From Trema orientale (taxonomy: Eukaryota; Streptophyta; Magnoliopsida; Rosales; Cannabaceae), in NCBI GenBank assembly GCA_002914845.1, contig JXTC01000077.1, forward strand, positions 478,222 through 542,221: 64,000 bases of DNA, read 5' to 3'. The notes under the pieces were generated by a model. It was not told the origin of the DNA. It worked only from the letters and a program-made list of their open reading frames with translations, and did not search any database. The position numbers were made by a program, and so were the translations under genes. Below, piece after piece: positions 1 to 10,922 of this stretch; the stretch's first letter is position 1, and each line of letters opens with the position of its first letter.

Positions 1-2592
1 TTCATGCTTTTTGGAGCCAAATTCACTATGTGTTTAACACGTCAAATAGCTTTAATTTAATGTTTAGGACTCATTTATAGCATTTTATTTGTCGGTCCCA
101 GGTAAGCACAAGGTGGCAGTCACTGTACTGAATTGATGTTTAGTTGCACTAAGCTAGCTCAGATTCAGCTTAATCGCGTAATGTCAATTTTATGCATTCT
201 AATAATTAGGCATTTATACTATGTTTGTATTATTAATTAGAGTCTAGTTGACTTATTTTTATGTTTAATGATTAGTTATGGGGCTAAGTTCCACTAGATT
301 ACAATAAGATTGGCCATATGGGATTATAGGTCAAATTATGACTAGTTTTCACTTTCTAAGCTAGGTTTCACCATTTTGGTCTACACTTGGGTGTATAGGA
401 TTGACCAGCAATATGGTGAGTATGCTAAGGATGTTTTAGAGCTTGACACATAGAAAGTAATGAGTAAAATACCTAAAATATCCCTTAGAATTTAAGTTAT
501 GCTATTTCTTAGCCATTAACTATGGATTTTGGACCAAATCTGGTCATTTCCTTCCTATTCTTCCCTAGCCATGACTTGAACCACTCCAGCCACTTTTTAC
601 ACTTCTCTCAACTCCCCTTATCCATATCCAAGAGTTTCTAAGTGGTAGAACTTAATTTGGAGTTCAATAAAGCAAGATAGGTCCAAACTAGTCAAGGTAA
701 TTCTACTAGTTCTTCTTCCTAGGTTTTGTTTTCTTATTTCAATTCTCCACCTGATACTACTTAGATAATGTTTCCTCTAGGTCCTCTTGAGTCCTAAGAT
801 TAATTTCAAAGCCTTAGAAATCAGTTTTGTGGAAGTAGAAGGCAAGAGCTTCAACAAAAATTCAAACTAGTCAAGGTGAGCTTTTTGTGGAATTTAGAAT
901 TGATAATTTATTTTTATTACTTTAGCTCTTAAATCAAAGTTTTTATTTGATGAATAAAGGTCCTAGGAAACCTTATATATGGCTGGAAACAAAGAATTTT
1001 AGTAGAGGATTAAAGTTATACTTAAAGCCCCAAAGTTTGCTATTTATAGAATTATGTATTTTCATTATTAGAATAAGTTCTCCATACTTGTAATCTGATT
1101 TTATAAGATTGAAATGTATATTTTATTGATCCTCTTATATAAATATACTTGTTTGGTTACTGGTTGTGACAATAGAAATGTGTAAAAGTGGTTTTAAACT
1201 TTGTCTAAATCGAAAGAAATTCAAGTATACCTAGGTTATTCTAAATGATCTTCTTTGAGGTGTATATGTGAGAATTGGCTTGTTGATTGTTATTGCAGGT
1301 CTTAAACTATGATTTTGATCATATGGAGATGTCCTAAAAATAGAGGAAGTACTGTCCAAATATTTTTAAAACCAAATGGTACCATTTTAAAGCAAATGGA
1401 CTAGTTTTTATGAAAGTAGGTGACACTTTAGTTCATTTTGTGATTAGGCTTCCTTATTTTGTAAAAGTTCTGATTCGGTCTTGTGCTTATTTTCGTTAAG
1501 CATTTTACATTGTAGTGATCATCTTAGTAATAAAATTAACATCAGGTCTTCCACACACCTTGCCACAGAGAATACTGACCTTTTCCACTATCTTTTCTAC
1601 CGTACACAAGGTAAATAAAGATTTATTTTAACTGCATCACAAGAACAGTAGTAGATATAAGATATTTTCCTACATGCTTATGTGTATAATAGTAATTGTA
1701 TGTTTTTCATATGGTTTGTCATAAAGTTTATGAAAGACATAAGAATGACATGATCATTTAAGCATGATTTTCAAAGAAGTGAAGTTTTCCACACATTAGA
1801 TTTAAAGTAGTACCATTATACTGATTTTACGAGATATGTTTTAAGTACAGTATTTAGTCAGTCTGCGTTGGGTAAGTATAGTTTGCATAGGCATCCTTCC
1901 CGCATAGGTGGGCAAGACTTACCGATTGCTGTGACTGAGCATTGTACTATGAGATTTATTAGGTGTATTATTTTATCGGTCTGCGTTAGGTAGGTATGGT
2001 TCACATTGGCCATGTGTTTCCTTCTCGCACAGGTGGGCACGGCCTATCGACTGCCGCGACTTTGCAATGTACTCAAGGGCCCTATAAAGAAATGTTTTAT
2101 AAGAAAAGTGCATTCAAATGAAAAGTTATAAAAGAAATAGTACAATGGGAATTTCAGTAAAGTTTATGCATAACACGTTCACGAGCATGCATGATCTTTA
2201 CTTATTGAGCATTAGCTCATTTAGTTCCTGTAATGCAAGTTAGGAGATATATAATGTATAGAGTTGCTAGTTGGCTAGTACGCTTTCTTGTCGCCATGAT
2301 CATACAGAGGTAGACGAGCTTGACTTATGGGCAGTATTTTTCTTTACATTTTGTTATTCTGGTGTATTGTAAATATTACTGCTGATGGCAAGATAAACTG
2401 ATAAGGAGTTTTTGGTTGTATATTTTGTAAAGACATTTCCAAAAAGTAATGCTACGTAGTTTCTTTTGTTTTAGAGCTTGAAAAGTTTAAATTTGGCCCA
2501 CTTTTTTGTAAAACTAAAAATATGGTTTATGAAAGAATAATACTTCCTAGTTTGACCTATATAGTCATATGGTTAAGCTAAGGGGTGTTACA
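1..2592 (+). mobile_element. Tekay-type long LTR, cut by the window edge
   Basis: This stretch is the reverse complement, with moderate divergence, of the LTRs at 10923-13916 and 18608-20808. Shared landmarks include the segment around 270-330 and the terminal GGGGTGTTACA at 2582-2592, which mirrors the TGTAACACC start of the other copies. About 340 bp of the far end lie beyond position 1. No tRNA-Met-like primer site and no gypsy coding sequence follows at 2593, so it is either a solo LTR or the right-hand LTR of an element lying to the left. It is an old, non-coding fossil; a short minus-strand frame at 1858-2040 is not a gene. Confidence 0.85.
1859..2065. repeat. Imperfect two-unit tandem repeat inside the LTR
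   Basis: Two units of about 120 bp start at 1859 and about 1979 with GTCTGCGTTRGGTARGTAT. Each contains a CGCAYAGGTGGGCA motif about 45 bp downstream. The same kind of repetition can be seen in the other LTRs of this family around 11450-11690 and 19140-19370, so it belongs to the element. Confidence 0.6.
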
Positions 2593-3270
2593 CAAGGTTA
2601 CTTGATGACGGTGATGGAATACAATGACAACGGTGACCTAATGATGGTACTGGTGCCGATGCCTATAGGGATGCTCACCAAAGACGGAAGGGTTGAGGGT
2701 TAAGGGACTGTGGAAGGTGGCTGCGTTCTTTCAAACAGAGCAAGCACAATTTTTTTTTTTCAATTAAGTGGGATGGGGTTTGGATGATGGGTTATAAACC
2801 ACGTGTTGGGAGGGGTTTAGTTTTGACTTAGTAGGTAGAAAAATAAATGCCTTGTGGTTTACTTTCCTAAGCTAAAAAAAACCCGAACTTAGAAACAAAC
2901 ATAGACATCTATCACATTCTCATTCCTATGCCCACTTACCCCTCATACCAAACGGCCCTTAAGTATTATTCATCCTCATATGAAATTATGATTTTATAGA
3001 AAAGGAACACTCCAAATTAAAATATGGTGTCATGTGGGAAACCATTGGGATTCATCCACATACTCCATAGGCATTAAATTGATGATACAACAAAAGAAGT
3101 ATGCGTACTCTACGACTTCTTTTTTTTAATAATCTAAATAGTACTATAAATTTTATAATAGACCTCATAAATGTGAGTAGTTAATGAGACGTGTGATTAA
3201 TCAGAACAAAGCAGAAGATAATTAAGTTTAGGATTAGATTACAGGATATACACAGAAATAGCCACCACAA
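2593..3270. other. Gene-free stretch
   Basis: AT-rich unique-looking DNA with a T-run at 2752-2760. No convincing frame, RNA gene or element ends were seen. Confidence 0.5.
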
Positions 3271-3509
3271 TGCGTGTCACGTGTCAAAGTCTCAGTGGGC
3301 GGTCGAGATAGAAAATGATACTTTTCATGACATTTTTGCCACGTTAGTGATTGTAGAAATGACTCGCTTAGTGTGCGCAAGTGTAAGAGTTATCATAACA
3401 GTCTGCGTGTCGAAGTCCTGATATGCGGTCGATATAAAAAAAACACTTCCCACAATGCCCTTGCCATGTTAACGGTTGCAAGAATAACATACTTACAATA
3501 TAATAATAA

Positions 3510-3661
3510 GGAGGCGTCTATAGTAGGGGTGCCCCTACATAAGGCCCCTGTTTATACACCGTTTGATGGGAATTCCTGTGTTATCTTATCACCCACAGAT
3601 TCCTATCAAACGGTGTATAAACAGGGGCCTTACGTAGGGCGCCCCTACTGTAGACGCGCCC
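3510..3661. mobile_element. Near-palindromic Mutator-like MITE, copy 1
   Basis: A 152-bp element made almost wholly of two inverted arms of about 65 bp. Each arm carries GTAGGGGCGCCCCTACGTA-like and ACACCGTTTGATRGGAAT blocks around a short centre. It is flanked by TAATAATAA at 3501-3509 and 3662-3670, a 9-bp target duplication, although the neighbouring TAA microsatellite weakens that call. A second copy at 55139-55310 has an unambiguous 9-bp duplication. Nine-bp duplications with long inverted repeats are typical of Mutator-derived elements. It has no coding capacity. Confidence 0.85.
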
Positions 3662-3690
3662 TAATAATAATAATAATAATAATAATAATG
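3662..3690. repeat. (TAA)n microsatellite
   Basis: About nine TAA units directly abut the right end of the MITE. Confidence 0.9.
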
Positions 3691-3835
3691 AAATAATAGT
3701 AATAATGACGTAGTTATAATGTAAGGGTATCAAAACACTTCCTAAGTGTCGAAGTCCCGCTAGGTGGTTGTAATAAGCAACAATACTTCCCACGACGTCC
3801 TTGCCATAAAAAATAGTTGCTAGGATAAGCTTATG

Positions 3836-6216
3836 TAAGATGATGATAATATAATAATGATAATAAAAAAGACTATAGTTGACAGAGACGAATAAACCGA
3901 CAACAATACCAACTAGAAGTGAACTACAGAATATGAAGAGTTAGATAGAAAAATAGTTGAAAGAATAATAACAGAAATAATAAGTGAGAGATAGTGAGAG
4001 AACACGAAATCCCGACCTCGTGCCACAGGTCAAGCACAAAGTTCGAAGAGAGTAACTCAGTGCCCACAGATCACTGAAGTGTAAGGATTAGAAACATTAT
4101 ATAAGACAACTTGTAAAATAAATTAGAAATTTATATATGTAGAAAAAGTGGTATAAAAATAAATGATGAGACAGTGATATAGAAGAGGATATCGGGCCTA
4201 GAAGATGCAAGAAGAAGAAAGTGAGATTAGAAATGACTATATAAAAAAAATGTAGATATCTAATCCTATATGAAAATAAGTGTAGACATGCAGGTGGAAA
4301 AGACTTACGAACTAAATCTAAACATGCATGAACATATGATAAGATGTATATATGTATAAGATGAAGAGATGAAGGATCGGAATAAACAAAAATAATGAAA
4401 TGATGATGAAGGTGCAAAGATTTGTGTATATGTGTATTTATCCGTGGTGTTAATAAAGATAAGAAATGATGATGCAAAGGTATATGCATGCACTTATGAA
4501 CATGAAATGGTGGAGATAAGAAAATAAAAGCTACGGGTTGAGTCAGGACTCCCCAAAGCCGAGAGATGATGATGGTGCTAGTGATGGATAAAAAGAAATG
4601 AGGGATGGTGGTAGTGGAGTTGAAGATAGCTACGGATGAACATAAAAGAAAGAGGAAGAGCGTGAGTGCAAGAGAAGGAGGATTTAAGAGAGAAATGGAG
4701 ACTTTTATTGAGAGTTTGAGAGCTGAAGTTGTGTTACAAATAGAGAGGTTGAACCCTTATTTACAGGCAAATTTATACTGTCTTATATTACAAGGGGATG
4801 AGGTGTTGTTCTTCTATTGGCCAAGCTGGCTTTAGTTACAAGAGCTTAGTTTGCAAGTACTTGGAGGTTTCTAGAATTCTCTAGAATCATGGGACAGCTT
4901 GCATCCAAATTAAGTTAGCAACTTGTGCACTTAGCTTAATCTTAAGTTTCTTGTCTTTTAAGTACTTAACTAACAAGTACTTGTCTTTACAAGAGCTTGG
5001 TCTTCAAGTACTTGAGGATTTGGAAGCTTCCGGAAGCCTCTAAAAGAGCATGAGAGCAGTTTGTACTTGAAGTTAGTGGGCTTGAAATGGCATATAATTT
5101 CTCCTCAAGTGACATGTAGCTCAAGTGCGAATGACATGTAGTTTATCTTGAACTACATGTCATTTTTCTATGGGCTCAGTTGCATGACATATAGTTTTGG
5201 GCCCAATCTTAGTAAGCTCCACATGGGATTGGCTTCCAATGAGATGCCGCCATATGTCTTGGGTGTCGGCCACGTCATAGTGAGAATTAGGTCTAACAAA
5301 GCTCCAATAGATTTGGTAATTAGGGGCACTAATCTATACTTTAGGTTTAATTCCAAAAATAAAAAAAAAAAACCTCAAAACATACCCAAAAAAAAACTAG
5401 TATATAACTATATATATGTTAGACCATAAGAAATAAATAGCAATTAAAGAAATTATTGCGAGAATTTTTTTTTTTTTTATTTCTTTCTTTTCTTTGTTAT
5501 TGAACCAGCTGTTGGTATACATGCTTTACCATTCCGTTGCTTTATTTGTGGGCCAATATAAGGAATGCTATTTACAAAGAAAGTGCATCTTTAAAATTTA
5601 ACCAGGCAAGACCCTGTAGGAAAAAATCCAAGCATTGATGGAAAATGAGTATACTATTATTTTTGTCAAGTTGCGATTTTAAAACTACATCACTTAAAAC
5701 CATGCGAGAAATTAAATCCCAATAATAAAAAATCTTAGCTAAGAAAAAATAAGTACAATGAGTGAGTAACTCTCTCTCATATGAACGACTGTCAATATCG
5801 TGACTTGAATGTTCATTAAAGATCTCTAAGGCGATGTATTATAATCTTGTGTACTAATTTTTTAAATGTTGCATGTGGTAGATAGTACTTTAGTAAATAA
5901 TAAGTCAGCTAAACTACAATATCTATATCTCTTAATTTCTTTTGCAATTCATGAGTGAAGAATAATTTTGATGATATCTATTTGGTATTTTGTAGTTCTT
6001 GTGTATCATAATTGAAATTTTTTTTGTGGGAAGATAATTTTTATATTTCTTGAATATGTTAAATCATGATACCAACCACACACATTCTTATTGATTCGTG
6101 ATTATTTCAGTGATAACATTAGTAGTCTGGTTTCTAAACTACAAGGATCACTCTATCACCATTAGTATTTATTTTTTTTAATGTGAAATGGATTCTTTAA
6201 ATATGAATTTTGTTTA
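3836..6216. other. Gene-free stretch
   Basis: AT-rich DNA with many short repeats of GATGATG and CAAGTACTTG type. Frames such as 4097-4489 (minus, His/Leu/Phe-rich) and 5148-5429 have low-complexity composition and no recognisable domain. I see no gene. A short perfect hairpin lies at 5130-5164. Confidence 0.45.
5130..5164. repeat. Perfect 14-bp hairpin
   Basis: AATGACATGTAGTT at 5130-5143 is followed by a 7-base loop and its exact reverse complement at 5151-5164. A partial further copy of the arm (GACATGTAG) lies at 5111-5119. Function unknown. Confidence 0.7.
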
Positions 6217-6251
6217 ATGATGACTTTCGAGTTTGGGAGGGAATCAGATGT

Positions 6252-6371
6252 GGGTATCGCTTTTGTGGAAAGAAACAAGAAAAAGGTAGGTAGTGGTGGT
6301 GCTTTTTTTGGGGGTATCGCTTTTGCGGAAAGAAAGAAGAAAAAGGAAGTTAGTGGTGGTGCTTTTTTTGG
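6252..6371 (+). repeat. 60-bp tandem duplication inside a short frame
   Basis: Two units of exactly 60 bp begin with GGGTATCGCTTTTG at 6252 and 6312 and differ at only a few positions. The 60-bp period keeps the reading frame of an 80-codon frame (6217-6459), giving two 20-residue repeats containing a Lys-rich run and SGGAFFG. I do not recognise the peptide. The surrounding DNA is MITE-rich, so I read this as a duplicated non-coding segment rather than a gene. Confidence 0.55.
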
Positions 6372-6539
6372 GTCATTTGAGAAACTGAATAAAGAATCAA
6401 CATCAGAGAGTCACGGAGCATTAATAACAAAACCTGATTTTTTATTGAAAAAGACGTGAAAGACCACACGTGAGGAAAGCAGTAACACTCATTTATTTAA
6501 AAATAAATAAAAAATAAAAAAGAAAAAACTTAGGGCTGT

Positions 6540-6877
6540 TAGGTAATACTTATTTAAACAATTTTTTTTATTTTTCTAATAAAAAAAGTGAAAATATTTT
6601 TCAAAAACATGTTTAATAAAGCTACTTTTATTTTTTTTAAATTTAAAAACAAAAATTTCTTACTTTCAAAATCCTTTTAAACAATATTTTAGAAAGATTA
6701 GTATCAAAATTCAAATCACTCACATCACCATTTCTATCAATATTTTCTCTCTCATCACTATCTCTCATGTCACTATCTCTCTAATCACTTGTATAAGTGT
6801 ATTTTTCAAAATAATTTTAAAAGTGATTTTCTTCAAAATAAAAATTTTAAAGTAGAATAAAACTGTAAAAAAGAGTA
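6540..6877. repeat. MITE-like repeat B, copy 1
   Basis: AT-rich repeat with a CTCTCATCACTATCTCTC block that recurs in the same orientation at about 47185-47525. Ends are not well defined. In both places it lies directly left of repeat C, so B and C may form one compound element. Confidence 0.5.
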
Positions 6878-7168
6878 GGGGCTTATAGAAATATGACCAA
6901 ATTTTGGGCCCAATTTCAGTAAATGTTCTTTTGTCAAATGTTATAGGAAAATGTCCGGTATATATACATATATACCAAGTGTAAAATTTTATATACCAAG
7001 TATAAAAAATTATATACCCAGTGCATTTCAGTACAATAACTAAAATTGGTAGATATGTGTATCTACCAAGTGTAAAAATATATATACCTGGACATTTAGC
7101 TATAAAATTTTAAAAGTGGACATCTACTTAATCCAATTTAAAATTTTGGTCATCCACCTAAATTTCTC
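6878..7168. mobile_element. Mutator-like MITE A, copy 1
   Basis: A 291-bp non-coding element with imperfect inverted ends (GGGGCTTATAGAAAT at left; the reverse complement of TGACCAAAATTTT lies near the right end). Internal TATATACCAAGTGTAAAA-type motifs recur. It is nearly identical in layout to 46883-47172. The flanks AAAAGAGTA (6869-6877) and AAAGGAGTA (7171-7179) look like a slightly decayed 9-bp target duplication. Confidence 0.7.
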
Positions 7169-7179
7169 AAAAAGGAGTA

Positions 7180-7495
7180 ATTTTTTCTTTTTCAAAAACT
7201 TCTTATTTTATTTAAAAAAATATCACTTTAGAAACTTATTTAGATGAATACCACTTTTCTCTACCTCATTCTCTTTTCCTTTTCTCCGTTATTGCTCTCC
7301 TTTTTTATTTTCACTTTTAAAAGTGAAATGTACTAGTTACCAAATACATTTTATTTTTTATTTTAAAAAATAAAAAGTAAAAACATTAGTTACTAAACAC
7401 ATTTTTATTTTTGAAAATAAAAAAACAAAATAAGAAAAACTACTTCTACATTTGTATTTTAAAAAACGAAAAACAAAAATGTATCAAACGGCACC
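7180..7495. repeat. MITE-like repeat C, copy 1
   Basis: AT-rich repeat ending in ATCAAACGGCACC. It shares long similarity with 25752-26008 and with 47533-47779 plus 51879-51987 (the last split by an LTR). This copy shows the uninterrupted sequence at that LTR insertion point. Confidence 0.6.
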
Positions 7496-9453
7496 TTAAT
7501 TTTTTCACTTTTATTGAAGAGGCAGCAGATTTCAATAGCACGCAAGATATCTCAATTTCAAGTCTTTGGCTGCTAAATCCTTCCAATTTTGTTCACCACC
7601 AATCTTTGAGGCGTCGAGGGTGAGAGAGAAGGGAAGAGAGTTTATTTAATATTAATTTTTTTTTTTAACTTAAGTCATGATTAAATAACTTAATGATAAA
7701 TTATTAAGGAAAAAAATAATAAAATAGGGGCCACTTCAACGGTTCCGTCTATTTATATATGGAAACTAACGTAAGTATAATTTTTCAACTTTTAAATAAT
7801 AGAGGGGAACTTATATAACAAAGAATATAATTTGGTGGACAAAATTATATACATAACAAATAGTTCAAAGAAAACAAAAAAGCATACAATTTGTCCTATA
7901 ATAACTTTAAGTAACTTAATTAGCACTAATCATTTCACTAGAAAAAAGAAAAAAAAAACTTTGCCATAATCATTCTTTTATATTTTCTTTTTTTATTCGT
8001 TTTTATCGTCTCACAACTTTATTGCTACTTGACATATAGATTTTATTATTCAGTTTTATAGTTTAATAATATAAAATCATAGTAGAATTCACAAATTAAG
8101 CAGAGCGATGAAAGAGTATAAAAGAAAGTGCATATAATATCCCCTAATTAAAATAATAAAAAGGAAAAGATCAAGATCATAGGTCTTTTTGTTAAAAAAA
8201 AATGATTTAACTAATTTTTTACTATTGAAAGCAATAAATGGAAAGCGAATTTAAGCAAACGCGCAAGTATATAGTATTTCACTCACATAATAGTTACATT
8301 TACTTTTTGCATGCCCTCATATTTTTTCATTACAATGAAAAGGAAGAATTATCTGAAAATCTCATACTTCTTGTTTCTTGGAGTATATGACTAGTTACCC
8401 TAATTTGGCTCTTCTGATATTCATTATGTATTAGGAAAACTAGAACAATTAAAGTACATGTAAAATTAGGTTTTACATATCTTACACTTTCGACATGAAC
8501 TAAGCAATCGAAATAAATGTGTAGATTTAGTATCTATACGATCTGTGAATATCATGTACATTGATATTTCGTCTAAGACGATATACTAGGCTCTAAACTT
8601 CTAAAACTTTTGACCCGAATTAAAAATTTTATTTAAAATACGAATGGGTGAGATGGCAATCTATCATTGAGCTTTGTAGGGAGGATGACAGGACGAGTAA
8701 CTGAGTAAGGGAAGAAAGAAGAATGGTATTGTACCCACATATCAAAGTAGCAATTTTCTTCTTAATTTCAAGCTACCGTAAATAATAGCAGTGTCATAAG
8801 ATATCATCAATAGCTGCCTCCTTAGGACCATCTCGCTCCCCGGTCACGGACTCGGATTCTATCTCTATCTGTCTGTCCAACCACTAATTTTTGGCCACGT
8901 CAATTAGTTTTCTATTTCCTAAACTGTAGTGTTCTAACGGAGGTGGCTGAGCCGTTAATCCAAAATAAGGGGAAAAGAAAAACAAAAAAGGGTAAGCAAA
9001 TGAAAAAGCACCCTGACACGTTTATTTCTGTCGCCAGTAGACTCCTTTATTACCTTTCTCTCTCTACGACGTTTGGCTTTCTTTTATGTATCCTTTTTTT
9101 TTTTTTTTTTCAATTCACACTTCCTTCTTTATCTCTTACTGAAAGTCTCTTATTCTCTATCTGTCAAGTAAGTTTCGGCCATGGAAATGAATAAGTTCCT
9201 ATCATTTACTTTTAGGGAATAATAAAGACAGGAAAATAGGTACTGCCTTCGACTCATCAAGAGGAAAATGAAGCAAGCAAAGGAAAAAGCTGCTGGAAGT
9301 GAAACATCAAAAAAGGGGGGAAAAAAAGGAAGAAAAAAGACAGAAAAAGACTAAAAACGGTAAAAAAAAAACTCCTCCCAGTCAAATATATATGTTCTCC
9401 GCACAACTTTCTCAATTACATAATTTCAAACTCCTCTCTCTTTCACCATTCAC
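7496..9453. other. Gene-free stretch with one small MITE relic
   Basis: About 7979-8143 resembles the MITEs at 36828-37081 and 37432-37683 (shared GACAYATAGATTYTRTTATTCAG-like block and AAAAGAAAGTGCA end). The rest is AT-rich. Frames at 8943-9194 and 9299-9505 are low-complexity (Lys or Phe runs) and not convincing. Confidence 0.45.
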
Positions 9454-10734
9454 TTTTGGGATTTATGCCCTAAAAACATGTAATTTTGGACATTTGCTGA
9501 ATTAATAAAATGACATTTTTTTTGATTTGAATTTGTACATAATTTATATGTCTTTAAATATCAGAAAATTCTTACTTTATTAGTATAACCACAAATTTAG
9601 TATATAATTGTAATATGCATGAGAATTAAATTCGTCGATAATAAACTAAAGATAGTCCGTAATAATTAATTAAATATTATTAATACAGTCAATTAACATT
9701 GAGAATATAATAGTCTTATCCGGACTATTGATGTGTTGACATCATAATGGAGGTATTTTATGTAATTTGATTATATATGACTGAACCAGATATCATTTGA
9801 ATCTCATAAATTCCGTTATCTATTGAGAGTTCAAATAATATCACTAGATGATCATATGTAGATCAATCTTAATTCTGAGTATGTATAGACTTCTATTTAT
9901 AATATTATGTTCTTTAACATACTTGTTAAGGTTTGTTTTTCTAAACAGATTGAATTACTTGTATCTTGGGAGTATAATAAGACAAATAGTTGGGAATATG
10001 ACTTACAGATATGGAATTCATCCATTCCATAAGGAATTTAGAAAGATAATTCCCTTGTGTATTGGTTCAGGTCTTGAAAAATTTGAGCACTCAATTTATA
10101 ATAGATTTATACATTAATTATTCATTAGAGAATCAATGGTACACAAGGATAAAGATGTAATTAAAGAGGTAAATGGAACATGACCTATCTCTGGTTATGA
10201 ATTGTCTATAGAGGATTGAACTATATGTAATAATTAAATCGATGGACTGCTCGCTGTTTTCTGATTAAATTTATTCTCTCTTCAAGAGTGCAATTCTAGA
10301 TTTTTAGTGGAGTAATACTGAAATTAATAAATTAGACAATTTAATTAAAGAGTTTAATTAATTATCATAATTTATTGGAGCTTAATTTATAGATCCATAG
10401 GTACCTAATTGTACATCTTATAAACATTGTACTGGATATTACACGATTTCTGTTACTGTATATTTTGCCAAGATAAATAATTTATCTACTTGTAATCAAT
10501 ATTTGTTATTAATTAATTAATTTATTTTGAATTAATTAATTTAAATTTATAGAGAGATAAGTTTTTAGGTAATTTACTAAAAGGGAATTACTTCTGAAGG
10601 AGCGTTACGAATATGCTATCTCAAGATTCTCAAGCCATTTGATGGGTTATTTGCATGTAAATTACTTAGAAAGTTACTTAAGTCTTTAGTTATGTATATA
10701 TTAGTTTATTAAATTAATTAAATATTATATAAAA

Positions 10735-10759
10735 ATATATATATATATATATATATATG
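10735..10759. repeat. (TA)n microsatellite
   Basis: About twelve AT units inside the outer LTR. Confidence 0.9.
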
Positions 10760-10922
10760 AAACTATCTTAAAACTACTATAAATTATCTGAACCAAAATT
10801 ATGGCAAGTTTCTAACTTTTGAAATTACTTGTGTGACTTCTTAGAAACCAAAACCCACAGTCAAGTTTGTAAGTAATTTAATATATATATTTGATTAATA
10901 TTTTATTCATTTAATAGTTCAA

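Larger units (their letters stand above)
3276..3835. repeat. Degenerate tandem repeat of three units
   Basis: Three related units begin near 3276, 3404 and 3743. They share the order GTGTCRAAGTC, then a GYGGTYG block, then ACTTCCCAC and YCTTGCCA, ending in an AT-rich tail with AATA/TAA runs. The MITE at 3510-3661 lies between the second and third units, so the tandem arrangement predates it. The frame at 3373-3696 runs across repeat and MITE and is not a gene. Confidence 0.5.

Noticed and set aside
3373-3696. 107-codon plus-strand frame
   Set aside because: Runs through a degenerate repeat, the whole palindromic MITE and a TAA microsatellite, ending in poly-Ile.
4097-4489. 130-codon minus-strand frame rich in His, Leu, Ser and Phe
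   Set aside because: Translation of GATGATG- and ATATGTG-type repeats; no domain, and low complexity throughout.
8943-9194. 83-codon frame with a hydrophobic segment resembling a small membrane protein
   Set aside because: It has no ATG start in a good context and the hydrophobic part is a T-run translation.
9848-10117. 89-codon plus-strand frame
   Set aside because: Lies inside the outer LTR and corresponds to its non-coding sequence in the copy at 52746-54580.
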